Shown one piece after another: positions 42,106-54,996 of a stretch of 64,000 bases of DNA (positions are counted from its first letter, which is position 1; the number at the start of each line of letters is the position of its first letter). The position numbers were made by a program, and so were the translations under genes. The DNA is from Pegoplata infirma (Eukaryota; Arthropoda; Insecta; Diptera; Anthomyiidae). Under the pieces are notes generated by a model. The model searched no databases, was not told where the DNA came from, and saw nothing but the letters and a program-made list of their open reading frames with translations. The stretch covers positions 55,542,852 to 55,606,851 of the forward strand of contig OY992538.1 in the NCBI GenBank assembly GCA_963921195.1, given 5' to 3'.

Positions 42106-43090
42106 CCTTTAAGGTACCTACAGACGACGCAATATTATGTACAATATTCAATAATATTGATGGTGTGTGGGTTAGATTGACGATTGTACAATGGTCAATC
42201 TTACCCACACACCATCAATATAATTGAATATTGTACATAATATTGCGTCGTCTGTAGGTACACGCAAAAAAAATCGGTGTGTAATATTTAGCAAGTATAC
42301 CTGGTAATTTTTTTTTTATATGAAGATGCCGGCTGTTGCCCAATCCTTTCATAATTTGACCCAGTACTTGGCAGTAAAAAATGAACATCATGTTGCCAAG
42401 TACAACTTGGTAAAAGTTAGCAAGCTAAAAATGGGACAATAAATCAAGATATAGGGAAAAAGTTAGTATTATTTTTTTTCACAACGATGACCAGCAACAT
42501 GTCGGTGCAATTGCAAAAGCAATTTATGTTTGTATCTAAAAAAGTCAAATGGTAAATAAAACATAAAAAGGTATGTAAAAAAAATATTTAATATTAAATA
42601 ATAGAGTTACCACATTATTTTATTTTTAGTTACAACAAAAATTGCCTTGTTTGTAGTGGAGACACAAAATAAGACACCTTAGATGACTACAAAGATGCTG
42701 CAATATCATTATAAAGGTATAAAAAAAATTAATTAACTTGTATGTATTTTTTCTTTTAATTTATATATTAATAATTTTATATTTTTTTGCAACAATTTTT
42801 TTTAATAAAACATTTTTTTAATTATAACCAAAATAAAGTGTTATTATTTAGAAAAAAATATAGGAATATTCATCAATGTGCCTTGGGATATCAATGAAAG
42901 CTGAATTGGAATATTTTACCAAGTTTTTTTCTAAAATGTCATAAATTCGGCTTAAGTTATTTTTCTAAGCGACTTGGTAAATTTTGGAAAAAACTTGTAG
43001 AACGCATATCCTCCCTATAAACTTGGTAATTATTACCCCTAATTTTATGACCCAATACCAAGTTTTTTTTTGCGTGTACCTTTAAGGTTG
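42106..43090. mobile_element. Hairpin element split by an ACGCAAAA element
   Basis: The left arm (CTTTAAGGTACCTACAGACG, then 'cgcaatattatgtacaatattcaat' and GATGGTGTGTGGGTT) pairs almost perfectly with 42191-42261. The right end of the outer arm (CTTTAAGG) continues only after 43079, because 42262-43075 is inserted there. Confidence 0.65.
42262..43075. mobile_element. 814-bp element with ACGCAAAA inverted ends
   Basis: Starts ACGCAAAAAAAATCGG and ends CCAAGTTTTTTTTTGCGT, flanked by GTAC on both sides (42258-42261, 43076-43079). The motif TACCAAGTT/AACTTGGTA recurs inside in both orientations. Non-coding; superfamily unresolved. Confidence 0.65.
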
Positions 43091-43284
43091 GACTCCACTG
43101 GAGTTGTTAACCCTTGTTTCGTTTTTTTTTTTGATCTGGCAGCACTAAACTCCATATGACATTTCTATCTAAAAAAAAGTTGTCAGAAATTTGTTTTCAC
43201 GATTTTTCCATGTTACGAATAGAATATTCTAATATATTTTTAACGCAAAATTATTAATAATTTACTATCAATTAACTGAAAAAG

Positions 43285-43494
43285 GTAAGTTAAAAGTATT
43301 GTAAGTAATATTTAACTGTTAAAAAAAGAAATTTAATTAAGAAAATTATTAAAAAAAAAATCAATAACAGCGACGACGTGATTCTTTTAGTCGCTGATGT
43401 AACAGTGTGTGTATTTTGTGAAATTTGTTAAATTTATAAATATTAAAAAGAAATAAAAACTTTAAAGAATATTACAAATGTTTCTGTCTTGTAG
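43285..43494 (+). other. Possible 5' UTR intron of PITRM1
   Basis: AAAAG|GTAAGT at 43281-43290 is a strong donor, and TTTCTGTCTTGTAG ending at 43494 is a good acceptor 74 bp before the start codon. The exon before it would be non-coding. It is a prediction from splice signals only. Confidence 0.4.
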
Positions 43495-43568
43495 AAACAA
43501 ATATACAAAAGGAAATCTGAAATTTATAAACTGAAGTTGTGCGAGATAACTAAAAATCATCAGAAATC

Positions 43569-44122
43569 ATGTTGAAACGTTTGCAATTTATTAAGCCGGT
43601 TAGCCGCTACCAAGGTCTAAGTCAAAAATTGTCCTATTCGAAAATAGTCAGCCCCGCCCAAGATATGCGACCGGCTATAAAGGGAAACATCAAATTGGAA
43701 ACTCCCACTGTTATCACTCAATTGGATCGGAAGTTCAAAGAAGGACAGAACTATCAAGGATTTGAATGTGTACGCACCGAACATGTACCAGAGTTTGGTA
43801 TAATGTCATATACGTTCCGTCATTTAGTTACTGGCACCGAATTGTGGTATTTAGATCGTAATGATGCCAATAATGTGTTTTCTATAAATTTCCGCACTAC
43901 ACCATTTGATTCAACTGGCTTGCCACATATTTTGGAACATAGTGTTTTGTGTGGTTCACAAAAGTATCCAGTTAGAGATCCCTTCTTTAAAATGCTTAAT
44001 CGTTCGGTGGCAACATTTATGAATGCCATGACCGGGCCAGACTATACCATGTATCCATTTTCATCAATGAATGAAACCGATTTTAGAAATTTGCAAAAAA
44101 TCTATTTGGATGCGGTATTCAG
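43569..44122 (+). CDS. PITRM1: PITRM1 coding exon 1
   Basis: Encodes residues 1-184 and two bases of codon 185, including the presequence and the zinc motif HILEH. Ends at donor GTGAGT. Confidence 0.95.
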
Positions 44123-47100
44123 GTGAGTTGAAATTTTTATTGATTTTATAGATATTTTTTTTGTTTAATAACTGAAATGTTTTCGAATAAAAAGCAGAAT
44201 GAAAGTTTATTATATTAATTAATTTTTAGCCGACTTTTAAAAATCGACCCTTTAATTTTTTTTCCGTAATTTTGCAATCGAATAGAGTACAACAAATTGC
44301 AATAATAAAGACCCACTTAAAATTAAAAAATCGAAATTGCAATTAAAATTCCTAAAAGCTTATTAAAATTCAAAAAATTCTAATTCAGTTAAAGCTGAAT
44401 TGAAATTCAATAAATCCATATCACTTTCGACACCAAAATCCTTTGTTAAAACACCAAACTGTTTCTCTTAGATTTTTTTCTTCTGATTCCAAATCTGTAA
44501 TAAATTTTTTTTTGTCTGGTTCCGTTTTCTAACTCGTATTGTTTTTTAATTATTCGCCATTGAAAATTAAAATTTACTACCTTTTGAGGCTCCACTGTGC
44601 AATATATCGTCGTAAAACAGCTAACTGTTCCTGTTTCTAAATCTCCTGATTCCAAATATCGCTAATTTACTACAATTGTGACATACAATAGGCAACAATA
44701 CATTGATTAATTTTTTATAGTAAATGCAACTTCTTAGAGACAAAGTTAACAATACTAAACTTTTTATTATCAATCGACTGTTTTTTTTTTTAAATGCTAT
44801 GTATAGGAAATTTTCAAAGCTTCAATTTTAGCTTGAGAGTGTCCAGATTGAACAAATACAATAAAATTTTTTAAGTACAGTAGAAGAGATGTTATTGTTT
44901 ATTAATTTTTGTATACCTACATAAGTGTAAATTAATGAGATATTAAAATTATTTAAATTGTTTACAAAAAATTGGTGGTCAAAAGAATTGGAGGTCAAAA
45001 AATGTGAATTTCTTTTACTGCACTTAAAAAATTTCATTGATAGTTTGGGTTGTTGGAAAAATTCGCTGATCACCGAATAAAAGCTATTGGACTATTTTCA
45101 AATTTTTAATGTGTGAACTTGGTAAAAATCGACTTAAAAATATTTTTTAAAAATTTCTATTAATAATTTCAATTTCCAGCGTAACCCTCGTATGTCATTT
45201 TATATTTGCTCAATCTGGATGCTATCAAGATTAAATTAGAGCTTGGAAAATTTCCTATAGCACTTTTTTTAATAGAAGTCGATTGATAATAACAACGTTT
45301 AGTATTGTTAACTTTGTCTTTACCAAATTGCATCTACTATAGAAAAGTTTCCTTTAAATGCATGTGGCGATGAAGAAAGCTCAATTTTTTTTTAATTTTT
45401 TGTTAAAATCTTTTGTAAAAATTTTTCGTCTGCGGCGCTTTCCTTATACCCACTTGCACTTAAATATTTTTAAATCAACCATCATATTATTTCATCGGTA
45501 ATTAAATAGAATCCTAGAAATGTCCAATAATATAACCAATTTCAATTCAAATTTTCAAATTTGTGAATATCCCAGCAAAAAATGTGCGGAGTACATCTAT
45601 TTGGAGTGCTTTAAAACTATAACAAATGTAATGAAATATGTACAACAAAAATAACAAAAAACACAAGGAAAAAACGCAAAGGCATTCTTTTCTACTCCAT
45701 ATAAAGTTGATATTCAGCTCTTAACTCATTACCTTCCGCGACACTCCCATACAAATGTAAGTAGATATTCAGTACATAAGAAGTACTCCGAGTTCTCAAA
45801 CAACTTCCAAATACTTCCCGGAGTACTTCTTATCTACTGAATATCTACTTACATTTGTATGGGAGTGTCGCGGAAGATAATGAGTTAAGAGCTGAATAAC
45901 TATGAATTCTGGAGTAAAAAAGAATGTTTGTGTGTTTTTGTTTTGTGTTTTTTTGTAATTTTTGTTGTATTTCATTACATTTGTTATAGTTTTAAAGCAC
46001 TCCACTAGGAAGTGGTAATGACTTTTTTTCAAGGTTGGCAATCGAAACGAATAACGGTATCGATATCGGTATTGGTATCGCTTTTTTATTTATTTCGGTA
46101 TCGGTATCGGTTACGGTATTTGAGTTGAATCGGTTACGGTATTACCGATACCGAAACGTCGATACCGGTACGTACCGGTATTATCGAAAAAAAATTTTAA
46201 AAATATAAAAAACGCATAAAAACTTATTTTTTTTTTTCAATTTTAATACTAAAACACGTATTTACGTATTTATTTTTAGCATTTTTGCTAAAAGGCGCTT
46301 TAAAATGTAAAAAAAATTAAAATTGCGTTTTCTTAGGTGGCCGGCGGGGACGTTGCCGGACCCCACCTACAAAAGGGGGCGGACCGAGAAAACTGTAATT
46401 TTCTTATCCCCTTGATCAAAGTGCAGGACTTTGAAGTTATTCTGAAATAAAAAGGTTTTATTTGTTACAGAAAGTACAAAAAATATGAAAAAAGATAGAA
46501 GAGTTAAATTCGACTTACAAGGAAGGTCTCCCTGGTGCCACCCGCCGATCTTTATGCAATTGGTTTTATTTTGTAGAGTATAAAAAATAAAGGGACACGT
46601 ATTTTTTTTTGAGGCCCAAATTCATATTTAGGGGGTGAAAATGAGGGGGAAGAAACGGTCATTTTTCAGTTTTTTTGCGTTTATCTCATATATTATACAA
46701 ATAAACCTAATCATGTTACATACCAAATGAAAGGTCTTTGGAAAACCTATCTTCATGTGCAAATAACGTGTCCAAACATGCACAACTTTTCGTCATATTG
46801 AGTAAAATGACAAAATTTTTGGACATTTTTGTTAATAAGTGGAAAAATATTTACTTTTTTTACACGTTGTTAGCATCACAAGATAGGTATTTTAATTACC
46901 TTTAATCTAATACCAAATACGCCTATATTAGTTTTGAGCAAATAGACGTAAATAGACCTAAAATAAAAAACTGAAAAAGGTCAATTTCCCTCCATATAAA
47001 TCGAACCCACTAAAAATGTGTTTGGGCCGCTAAAAAAAAAATACGCGTCGAAATAATTTTCGTTCTGAACAACATATCCAAATGTCATGAAGATCGGAGG

Positions 47101-50100
47101 GTGACAGCAGGGGGACTCTCCTTGTTAGCCGAATCCATGAATATCCACGGTGCCCTTTTAAAGTGATAGTTAGTTTTCTAACTTAAAAAAAAAAAATAAC
47201 AATTTTGATTAGAAATATTTTTTTTTGAGTAAAAAACTTTTTTTAGTCATTTTTGAAAAAAAAAATTACAAAATTTTTTTTTCGAGTGTAAGTTTTTTTT
47301 TGCTTAATTGTAAAAATATTTGTGAGTGACAAAAATACTTTGTTAAATATTTTTCTATGACTCTTACATGTTTTTAAAGCTGGTTTAACGGGTTTTTCAA
47401 CACGTGGACTAAAGGTGAAACCAATTTGAAATTCACGGTTTTGTAATCATTTTTGAACCACGAAGTCCTATAAATATCAAAAAAATCCTTGGGCACCCAC
47501 ATCGCGGATTAAATAAAAATCCCCAAAAAACTTAACTATACTAAGGGTTGCGGAAAGTTTCTATTGAGAGTCTAAATGATTTCCAAAAAATTTCGTGAAA
47601 ATCAATAATTTTCTTCAGCTCCCGCATAGCGGTTGAAGTATGATTTTTTTTGGGAAATTTTTACTTAATCCACGTTGTCGGTGCCCAAAGTTTTTTTTTT
47701 TATTTTTATGAGACTTCTGGGAGGCATTTGGAGTACGATTTTTCATTTACAAAAACCAAAAAAATTAAAATTTTCTATTATTTTTTTTTTTTTGTAAAAA
47801 AACGTGTTTTTTAGGAAAAACCTTTTCAATACCGTTTCAATACCGGTATGTACCGGTACCGTAGGAAAAGGTTTTTGGATACCGGTATCCGATACCAAAA
47901 CTAAGTTTCGGCATTGGTATTGGTACCGGTATTCAATTTAAAGGGTTTTGAAATGGATAACGGTATTGAAAAGGTATCGATTGCCAACATTGCTTTTTTT
48001 GCAGGGATATTAAAGACAAAATTTATTATTGATTAAATTCAGTAGTTCTGAGAGAATAATTTTAAATTAATATAGAGATTTAAATTCATATTTGTATGCT
48101 CTTTTTTTCGATCTTACAGCGGAATTTATGAAATATTTATCGCAGATTCAGTAGGCGCGTTAGCAATTGCACTAATCTTTTTAGGTTAATTTTTTTAGCT
48201 TATGTAGTTATTTCATTTTATTTTGGACTTATTTTTGTAAAAATTATTTCATTATAACCCCCATTATAACCTATAGGTTTTTTTTCATTGCGTCGTTGGC
48301 TTCCGCAGATTTCAGAGAAAATGAAATAACACCCCAAAAATATTATTTGGGGCCTTATTTCATTCCTAAAGTTTGGGGACTTATTTCATAATGAAATAAA
48401 GCCCCAAAACAAAAATTGAAATAAAGCCCCAAATAAAGAAATAACGCCCCAATTTTTTTTAGTAAAAATTTGTGGGGCCTTATTTAATTTTTTATTTGGG
48501 GCCTTATTTCATAGAACCATAAAAATGATGTTTTTGCAAAATATATTTTTTTTAACAATTTTTAAAAATCCAATATTGGCTCAAATTTGTACACATAATT
48601 TTCAATTGGCATTGCATTTTCATTGGCATTAGATGAAACTAGGGTGTTCAGTCGATTAATTTTTGTTCGATTAATAGAACAATTTTAGGCGAATAATTGT
48701 TCGATTAATTTAAAATTGCTAATTTCGATTAAAAGATTAATCGAAGAATTTATGCCGATTAATCGAATAATAATTATATATAGTTTTTCAGGAAATATGT
48801 AAAATGTTTTTTAAAGTTTTAAGCCAAATAAACGAACCAAGTGTACATATGTGGCCGTTGGAATTAAAAAAACAGATATGTTTACTAGAGTGGTCTTTTT
48901 TTTAATTTTGTTTTCGGATTTTCGCTGCTCCTGAAGCTTGGATTTTTTAAAAGGCCTAAAATAACTACCAGATAAAATTTTTACCCAAATCGATTGACTC
49001 TATGACAGCGCTAAAATCGGTCAAAGTTTCAAGTTTTGGGAAAAAGTGGGTACTAAATTATAAAAAGAAATTAAATTACAAATTTTATGAATATACGCAA
49101 AACAAGATATTTTTGGTTTAACATTTTCCCAAATGTATTCAGATAATTAATATAAAATTTTTGTGATATCGGTAATCCAAATAAATTTTGCAACAAAAAT
49201 AATTTTTGAATTCTAAACATTTTTCAAATCTTCAAAATAATTTTTTTTTTAAATTTTTCTCAAAAAAGTTTGCAGAAAACTTAAATTTTTGATACATTTT
49301 GTTTGTTTTTTTGTTAATAAAATGTTAAAATACTTTTAATTAATATTTTTTATTTACTCAAGTACCAATTTATTCTAAAATTATCGAAATAAATCTTGTA
49401 CTTTAGAAATTTTCTGAATTTGGAATTATTCGGTTAATCGATCAATTTTAAAATTTTATTCAATTAATCGAATAAGTCAAAAATGCCAAATGTTGAACAC
49501 CCTAGATGGAACTAATGCCAATGCCATATTCCATATTTTTGGCATTTCCAAAAATTTAATAATGCTCATATCTCCGTAAATATTGCCGATACAACGAAAA
49601 GTCCAAAAGCATTTTTGTAGTTCTTGGTTTCTAGAAATACTCGAAAGCCCTCAGGGCAATAGTTTTTTAGTTATCCAGTTTCTAAAATTCTCAAGATCCT
49701 GTTGTGCGCCTAAATTGCAGTACCTCAAAAACTAAGCAAGATAACGCTAAAATTACCAGCATTTTGAATCTATGGCGAACCTTTGGGGACCTAGGGTTCT
49801 GGACCTATTTGGGTCTGGACCCAATGGGCGAAATGGACCAACAATTTTGGAATTTTGTTTTCTGTCAGGAGCATTTAGGGAGGTATGTGAATTTTTAAAT
49901 TTTCGGCAGTGGCAATTTTTTAGATTTAAAATTTAGACCCATTAGAGGGCCGACGCACGCACATTGGTTGAAGAGTGGCCGAAATTAATTTTTTTCATAT
50001 TCGCCGATTTGGATAATTTTTTGGTATTTTGTTGTCAGATATCTGAATATTATGATTCCGTAATATTAGGCTGATATATTTATTATTTGTTTGGACAGAC

Positions 50101-53100
50101 ACGTTCAAAGTTCATATATGTTCGCTTGTTTAAAATGGCATGCAAATTTACTGTATATTCAATCTTTTGTTACAATCAAAGTAAACTTATCATTTGACTT
50201 TGTTGTATATTTTCGTAAATGACAATTGTCATGGATGAGATTTGCATTAAAAAAAGTTGTAAAAAGTGCCATATAAACAATTTCGTAGAACAAAATATAA
50301 ACAACATCAAAATTTCAATGTTCATCAACTTTAGTGGACTGCATCTTTTTAGCGCTGTGGAGCGCTGTTTAACGAAAGATGTAAAATTACAGCTTGAAGT
50401 CTCCGCTAAAAGTTAAAAAAAAATTCAGCTGCTCATACCTGCTCATTTCCAAAAAAACAGTAAAAACTATAAAATAATAAAGTAACAAAACATGAATTTT
50501 CGTTCATGTTTCAGAAACTCTGATTTTTATACCCTCCAACCACAGTATGGGGGTATACTCACTTTGTCATTCCGTGTGTAACACATCGAAATAACGGTCG
50601 GGGACCCCAAAAAGTATATATAATATTGATCCATTATAGAATCTAAGACATTCTAGCGATGTCCGTCCGTCCGTCTATAGAAATAACGATGCAGTCCAAA
50701 CAAAAAGAGCTAGACCCCTGAAATTGGGCAAGAATTTCTCTTATGTTACTGTTAAGGTTAAGTTCGAAGGTGGGCAAAATCGGAACAGGGGAAAAAAAGT
50801 TCCCCCTTGAAGAACTAAAACGACCCCTGAAAAATACGATATTTTTACGAGTTTTTTTTTTAATTTTTGCTCAACAAATGTAACATTTGTATGCCATATT
50901 ATGTTCACAGACCTGCGCTTGGACCTAGGGGGTTCGAAAATTCGATTTTTTTCAGGCCGCCCCCTTTTGGGGACGTGGTTATAGAAATTAATTAAAAATA
51001 ACGATAAAAATTTATTATTTAAGTGTAAATATCATAAACAAATAATTTGTTAACATATATAGCGGGGGTATAGGTGTCCCCACCAACTCCGTCGACCCCC
51101 CCACCAAAAAAAGGTCGCCCCTGCGATTTATTTTTTATTTTAAACGTATTGGAGGGTATGAAAGATTCGGCACAGCTGAATTTAACACCCTTATTTGTTT
51201 CTATTTGTTTTTTTTTTCTATGGGAGGTGGGCGTAAAAGTGGGCGGATCAGGTATACATTTTCAGGAGCCGATTCTACAATTATAATATTTATTTTTTGT
51301 GAAAATTTAGTTGATAAATTAAAAATCAAGTGAGTTATGTTACTTTTTTAATACAAGTTGTATGGGAAGTGGGCGTAAAAGTGGGCGGATATTTTTCAAA
51401 TTTCACACAAATGATTCTGAGTGTTTAAAAATGATATGTGCCAAAAAACAATGCAGTAGGTCAAAATTTAATTTTCACTTTGTATGGGAGGTGGGCGTAA
51501 AAGTGGGCGGATCATTTTGATTTTTGCATTTTTTTCTTGATTCAAACAAAAAATGCCTATGTGCCAAGTTTCATTGTCCTTCGACAACTTCTTCTATTTT
51601 TAGCCGCTCGTTCTATGAACATCAACCAATGTGCGACGATACTATGCAGATTCTAAGAACCAAAAATGCCCTCTACTTTGCACTATCTAGCTTAGTTTTC
51701 AAGATATAGCCATTTCAAGTTTTAACAAAAATATTTTTCACAGAGTAAACTACACGCCGATGGAAATAAGACGTTTAATATTGTTAATGCTTTTTTTTCA
51801 TTAAAGCATTTAATAGTGCCAATGAAATTTTTCACAATTAACATTAGTAATGCTACCAATTCATTAAGAGACATTGATTGAAACAATGCCAATGCTAAAA
51901 ATTTCATTGGCATTAGTTTCAATTAGAGATGCGCGCGTGACACGAACCGACATTTAAAATCCTACTGATGACAACACTAAGTGGAGTGTTTGAAACCGGT
52001 ATGGGAATACCAGAAATGTCTTCAATTTTTCTTCTGCATTTTTTCAACTTGAACTCTTATAACAAATATAATTAGAGCCCGAGCTCGATCTGTACTTACA
52101 GAAAAAAACACTAATGAAATCGTCAATTATTTAGTCCATTTATTTAAATAGCCCCATGTTTGTTTGTACATTGTTCTTAGGTCTAGGAAATATCAAAAGT
52201 TCCGGAAAAAGCCGCTCTAATGTCTCATGATGAAGTGATGAAATAATTTCATTAAATTAAGAAAACAATACAAAATATCTTTTCTATCTTTTCTACTCGA
52301 AAACATTTCAGTTTATTTTATTATTGTTATTTTAATTTTATTAAATGCATTATTTTCTTATTTCTTTTTTTTTCAGACCCAATTTAGAATATTTAGATTT
52401 TCTACAAGAAGGTTGGCGTTTAGAACATTCCAATTTGAAAGATAAAGAATCAGAATATGTTATCAAAGGTGTAGTGTACAATGAAATGAAAGGAGCATTT
52501 TCCGAAAATGCCTCAGTATTTGGACAAAATCTCCTTAATAATCTCTTGCCTGATCATACTTATGGTTATGTATCTGGTGGTAATCCATTAGAAATACCCA
52601 AATTAACACATGCTAATCTCGTAGACTTCCATCGTAAATATTATCATCCCAGTAATGCAAGAATCTACACTTATGGTTCATTTGATTTAAATAAGACTTT
52701 AAGTTATGTCAATGAAGAGTATTTAACAAAATATGAACACATCGACAATAGCTACAGTCGTATACCAAATCAACCAAGATGGAATAAACCACGTAATGTA
52801 CACATTTCCTCAAGATTAGATAATATGGGAGCACCATTTGAAAAACAAAATCAAATAGCTATATCATTGCTAATGTCTGATGTTACTAATATCCAGGAAA
52901 CATTTGTATTGTATGTGCTGTCGGAGTTGTTGGTGAGAGGACCAAACTCACCCTTCTATCGTAATTTAATTGAACCTAATTTCTCGGGTGGTTATAATCA
53001 AACTACCGGTTTTGATCCACAAATTAAAGATACTTTCTTTTGTGTGGGCTTACAAGATTTACGAGTAGAAGATTTTGGACGTGTACAAGAATTATATGAT

Positions 53101-54903
53101 GCCACTATTAGGGAGGTAATGGAAAAAGGATTTGATACAAAACATATAGAAAGTGTTTTACACAATATTGAATTGTCACTCAAACATCAATCACCACAAT
53201 TTGGTTTGGGTTTATTATTTAATTCTACCCCCTTATGGAATCATGAAGGAGATGTTGTAGAAAATTTAAGAGTTTCCCAAATGATAACACAATTCCGTAA
53301 TGAATTACAACAGGATTCGCATTACTTGCAAAAGAAAGTAGGCCAGTATTTTGCCAATAATACTCATAGATTAACATTAACAATGTCGCCAGATGATTCG
53401 TATGAAGATAATTTTAAGACTGCAGAATTGGAGTTGTTAAAGCAAAAAATCATATCTTTAGATCATGAAAAGAGAACACAAATTTATGAAAATGGTTTAA
53501 AATTGGAAGAGGCACAAAAAGCCATACCAAATGTTGATATCTTACCATGCCTTAAATTAGCAGATGTCCAGGAAGCAGCTAAATTGCAACCAATTGAAGT
53601 GGTTAAAATCCAACAGGTACCCACACAAGTTTGTAATGTACAAACAAATGAAATATCATATTTTAAATGTTATTTTGATGGTTCTACATTAACGCAAGAT
53701 GAGATTTTGTTAATTCCTCTCTTCTGCAACATAATCAATGATATGGGTACGAAAAATTATGATTATAGAGAATTTGATAAAGTCGTCTTATCCAAAACGG
53801 CTGGTATTAATTTTAAACTACATTTCGCTGAAAACATCTACGACAGTAAAACTTATAATATGGGCATTTTAATGACAACACATGCATTAGATAAAAATGT
53901 CAAAGATATGTTTGATTTAAGTAAGGAACTGCTTATGAATTACAAAATGGATGATGAGGAAAGAGTTCAAATGTTAATTGATAATTATATGTCTGGCATA
54001 GCAGTGGGTATTGCCAATTCTGGTCATTTATATGCCATGCAATCATGTGCTGGTTTAGTTACTGACTCTGCCAGAATGAAATCTCAATTAGCTGGTATTG
54101 AACATATAGAACATATGAAACAATTTCTTAAGAATCATTCGACAGCACAAATTATGTTAAATTTAAAGGATTTGGGAGCAAAACTATTTAATAAGAAAGC
54201 TATGCGCACATCGGTTAACACCTCTGAAGAATTTTATCCCAGTTTTGTTGAAGAATATAAAAAGTTCCTTAACGATTTACCCGAACAATCTGTAGAACAA
54301 ATTGAAAATAAGGTTAATCTCTTGGAGCCTAGCTGTCAACATTTTGTTATGAATATACCGGTTAACTATTGTGCCAAAGCTATGTTTACTGTACCCTATA
54401 CACATCGTGATCATCCCACTTTACGTGTTTTAGCTAAACTCATCTCCGCTAAATATCTTTTACCCGTGGTTAGAGAACAAAACGGTGCTTATGGTTCGGG
54501 TGCCAAAATAGGTTCCGATGGTATATTTAGCTTTTTCAGTTATCGTGATCCAAATTCAACAAAAACTTTAGAAGCCTTTGATAATACCTATCAATGGTTA
54601 CAAGATAATAATTCACAAATTACAGAACAAACATTATTTGAAGCTAAATTGGGTGTTTTACAGCAGTTGGATGCTCCCATAGCTCCGGGCAATTTAGGTA
54701 TTGATTTCTTTTTGTATGGTGTTTCTCAAGAAATGTTTTTAAAATATCGTTCACGTATGCTGGCCGTTACAATGAATGAATTGAAACAAGTTGTGGAAAA
54801 ATATTTCAAACAAGTCCCGTTAAATTATGGTAAATGTATATTGGGGCCAGAAAATAAAGACTTGGAAACTGTAACGAAACTTAAGTGGAAGATAATTAAT
54901 TAA
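43569..54903 (+). CDS. PITRM1: Presequence protease, mitochondrial (PITRM1/PreP), two coding exons
   Basis: This M16C zinc metalloprotease degrades cleaved targeting presequences and other short peptides in the mitochondrial matrix. Exons 43569-44122 and 52377-54903 join in phase (AG|A) to give 1026 residues, close to the usual length. The ATG opens a basic, hydroxyl-rich presequence (MLKRLQFIKPVSRY). The inverted zinc motif HILEH lies at 120-124 and the third zinc ligand is E221 in VYNEMKGAF, 98 residues on as in human PITRM1. C-terminal catalytic-domain residues R884 and Y890 (REQNGAYGSG) are present, and ILGPEN lies near the end. Joining the exons gives YLDAVFRPNLEYLDFLQEGW with nothing missing. 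The intron is 8254 bp and filled with repeats. A Tc1-like element starts 93 bp after the stop. The protein appears intact. Confidence 0.96.
44123..44719. other. PITRM1 intron, start
   Basis: AT-rich. A few 'aattgaaatt' repeats occur at 44300-44410. No gene or clear element. Confidence 0.4.
44720..45337. mobile_element. TA-flanked inverted-repeat MITE
   Basis: The left part (GTAAATGCAACTTC, AAAGTTAACAATACTAAAC) and right part are inverted copies extending about 120 bp each, flanked by TA. The same AAAGTTAACAATACTAAAC block follows the left end of the Tc1-like element at 54997-58391, so the two are related. Confidence 0.65.
45571..48006. mobile_element. Foldback element split by a hAT-type element
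   Basis: The left end is CCCAGCAAAAA and the right end TTTTTTTGCAGGG. The arms (45600-45810 and 45815-46020) pair over about 200 bp, including ACACTCCCATACAAATG and AAGTACTCCGAG, around a short loop near 45811. ATAT borders both ends. The hAT-type element at 46030-47992 entered its terminal T run. Confidence 0.7.
46030..47992. mobile_element. hAT-type element with GGTATCG repeats
   Basis: The left end CAAGGTTGGCAATCGA and right end (inverse of TCGATTGCCAACATTG) are inverted. 8-bp flanks CTTTTTTT are identical (46022-46029, 47993-48000). Both subterminal zones are rich in GGTATCGGTATTGG-type motifs. The middle (46320-47500) has no intact frame. It includes 'tttcaacacgtgg' and 'tttttgaaccac' phrases shared with 18770 and 61430. 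Confidence 0.75.
48007..48639. repeat. GAAATAAGGCCCC repeat cluster
   Basis: Between 48240 and 48530 the motif GAAATAAAGCCCCAAA and its inverse GGGGCCTTATTTC occur about eight times, forming an inverted-repeat MITE-like unit. 48600-48639 is TTGGCATT repeat sequence, the target of the next element. Confidence 0.55.
48640..49504. mobile_element. hAT-type MITE with TCGATTAAT repeats
   Basis: Ends TAGGGTGTTCA and TGAACACCCTA, flanked by GATGAAAC (48632-48639) and GATGGAAC (49505-49512), 7 of 8 identical. TCGATTAATCGAA motifs cluster at both ends, as in the element at 1964-3232. No transposase frame. Confidence 0.8.
49505..50527. other. PITRM1 intron, middle
   Basis: 49505-49560 continues the TTGGCATT repeat. 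The rest is AT-rich; short open frames at 49704 and 50219 have no domain and lie in repeat-like text ('ctcatatctccgtaa'). Confidence 0.35.
50528..51200 (+). mobile_element. INE-1-like element
   Basis: TATACCCTCCAACCACAG start, GTCCGTCCGTCTA at about 50661, a 'gttcccccttgaagaac' segment, a C-run, and the GATTCGGCACAGCTGAATT hairpin with CTTATTTGTT end. Close to the copy split at 30190/35355. Confidence 0.75.
51201..51739 (+). repeat. GTGGGCGTAAAAGTGGGCGGA tandem copies
   Basis: The phrase GTGGGCGTAAAAGTGGGCGG occurs at about 51227, 51369 and 51491, each after CTATGGGA or GTATGGGA, a tandem unit of 120-140 bp. It resembles text flanking other INE-1-like copies. Confidence 0.6.
51740..52376. 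repeat. TTGGCATT MITE and end of PITRM1 intron
   Basis: 51780-51925 has AATGCCAATG and CATTGGCATTAG motifs in both orientations. 51926-52376 is AT-rich intron ending in the acceptor tract. Confidence 0.45.
52377..54903 (+). CDS. PITRM1: PITRM1 coding exon 2
   Basis: Acceptor TTTTTTTTTCAG, then PNLEYLDFLQEGWRLEH to the TAA at 54901-54903. The open frame extends upstream of 52377, but that part is the pyrimidine tract. It encodes the rest of both catalytic halves and the helical linker in a single exon. Confidence 0.95.
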
Positions 54904-54996
54904 AATGCTATTTTTATGATTTAAAAAATTTTTATGATTTTTTTATTGTCCAACAACCAGTTTCCTTAAAACTTTAAAACATTTTTTTTTAATATA
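54904..54996 (+). other. PITRM1 3' UTR start
   Basis: 93 bp of AT-rich sequence before the Tc1-like insertion. No AATAAA is present in it, so the polyadenylation signal may lie in or beyond the element. Confidence 0.4.

Noticed and set aside
44828..45073. 81-codon minus-strand frame in the PITRM1 intron
   Set aside because: It lies inside a TA-flanked MITE and has no recognisable domain.
52345..52376. Separate start codon for a shorter protease at 52345
   Set aside because: The open frame before 52377 is the intron's pyrimidine tract; joining to 43569-44122 restores the zinc motif and the family's sequence without a gap.
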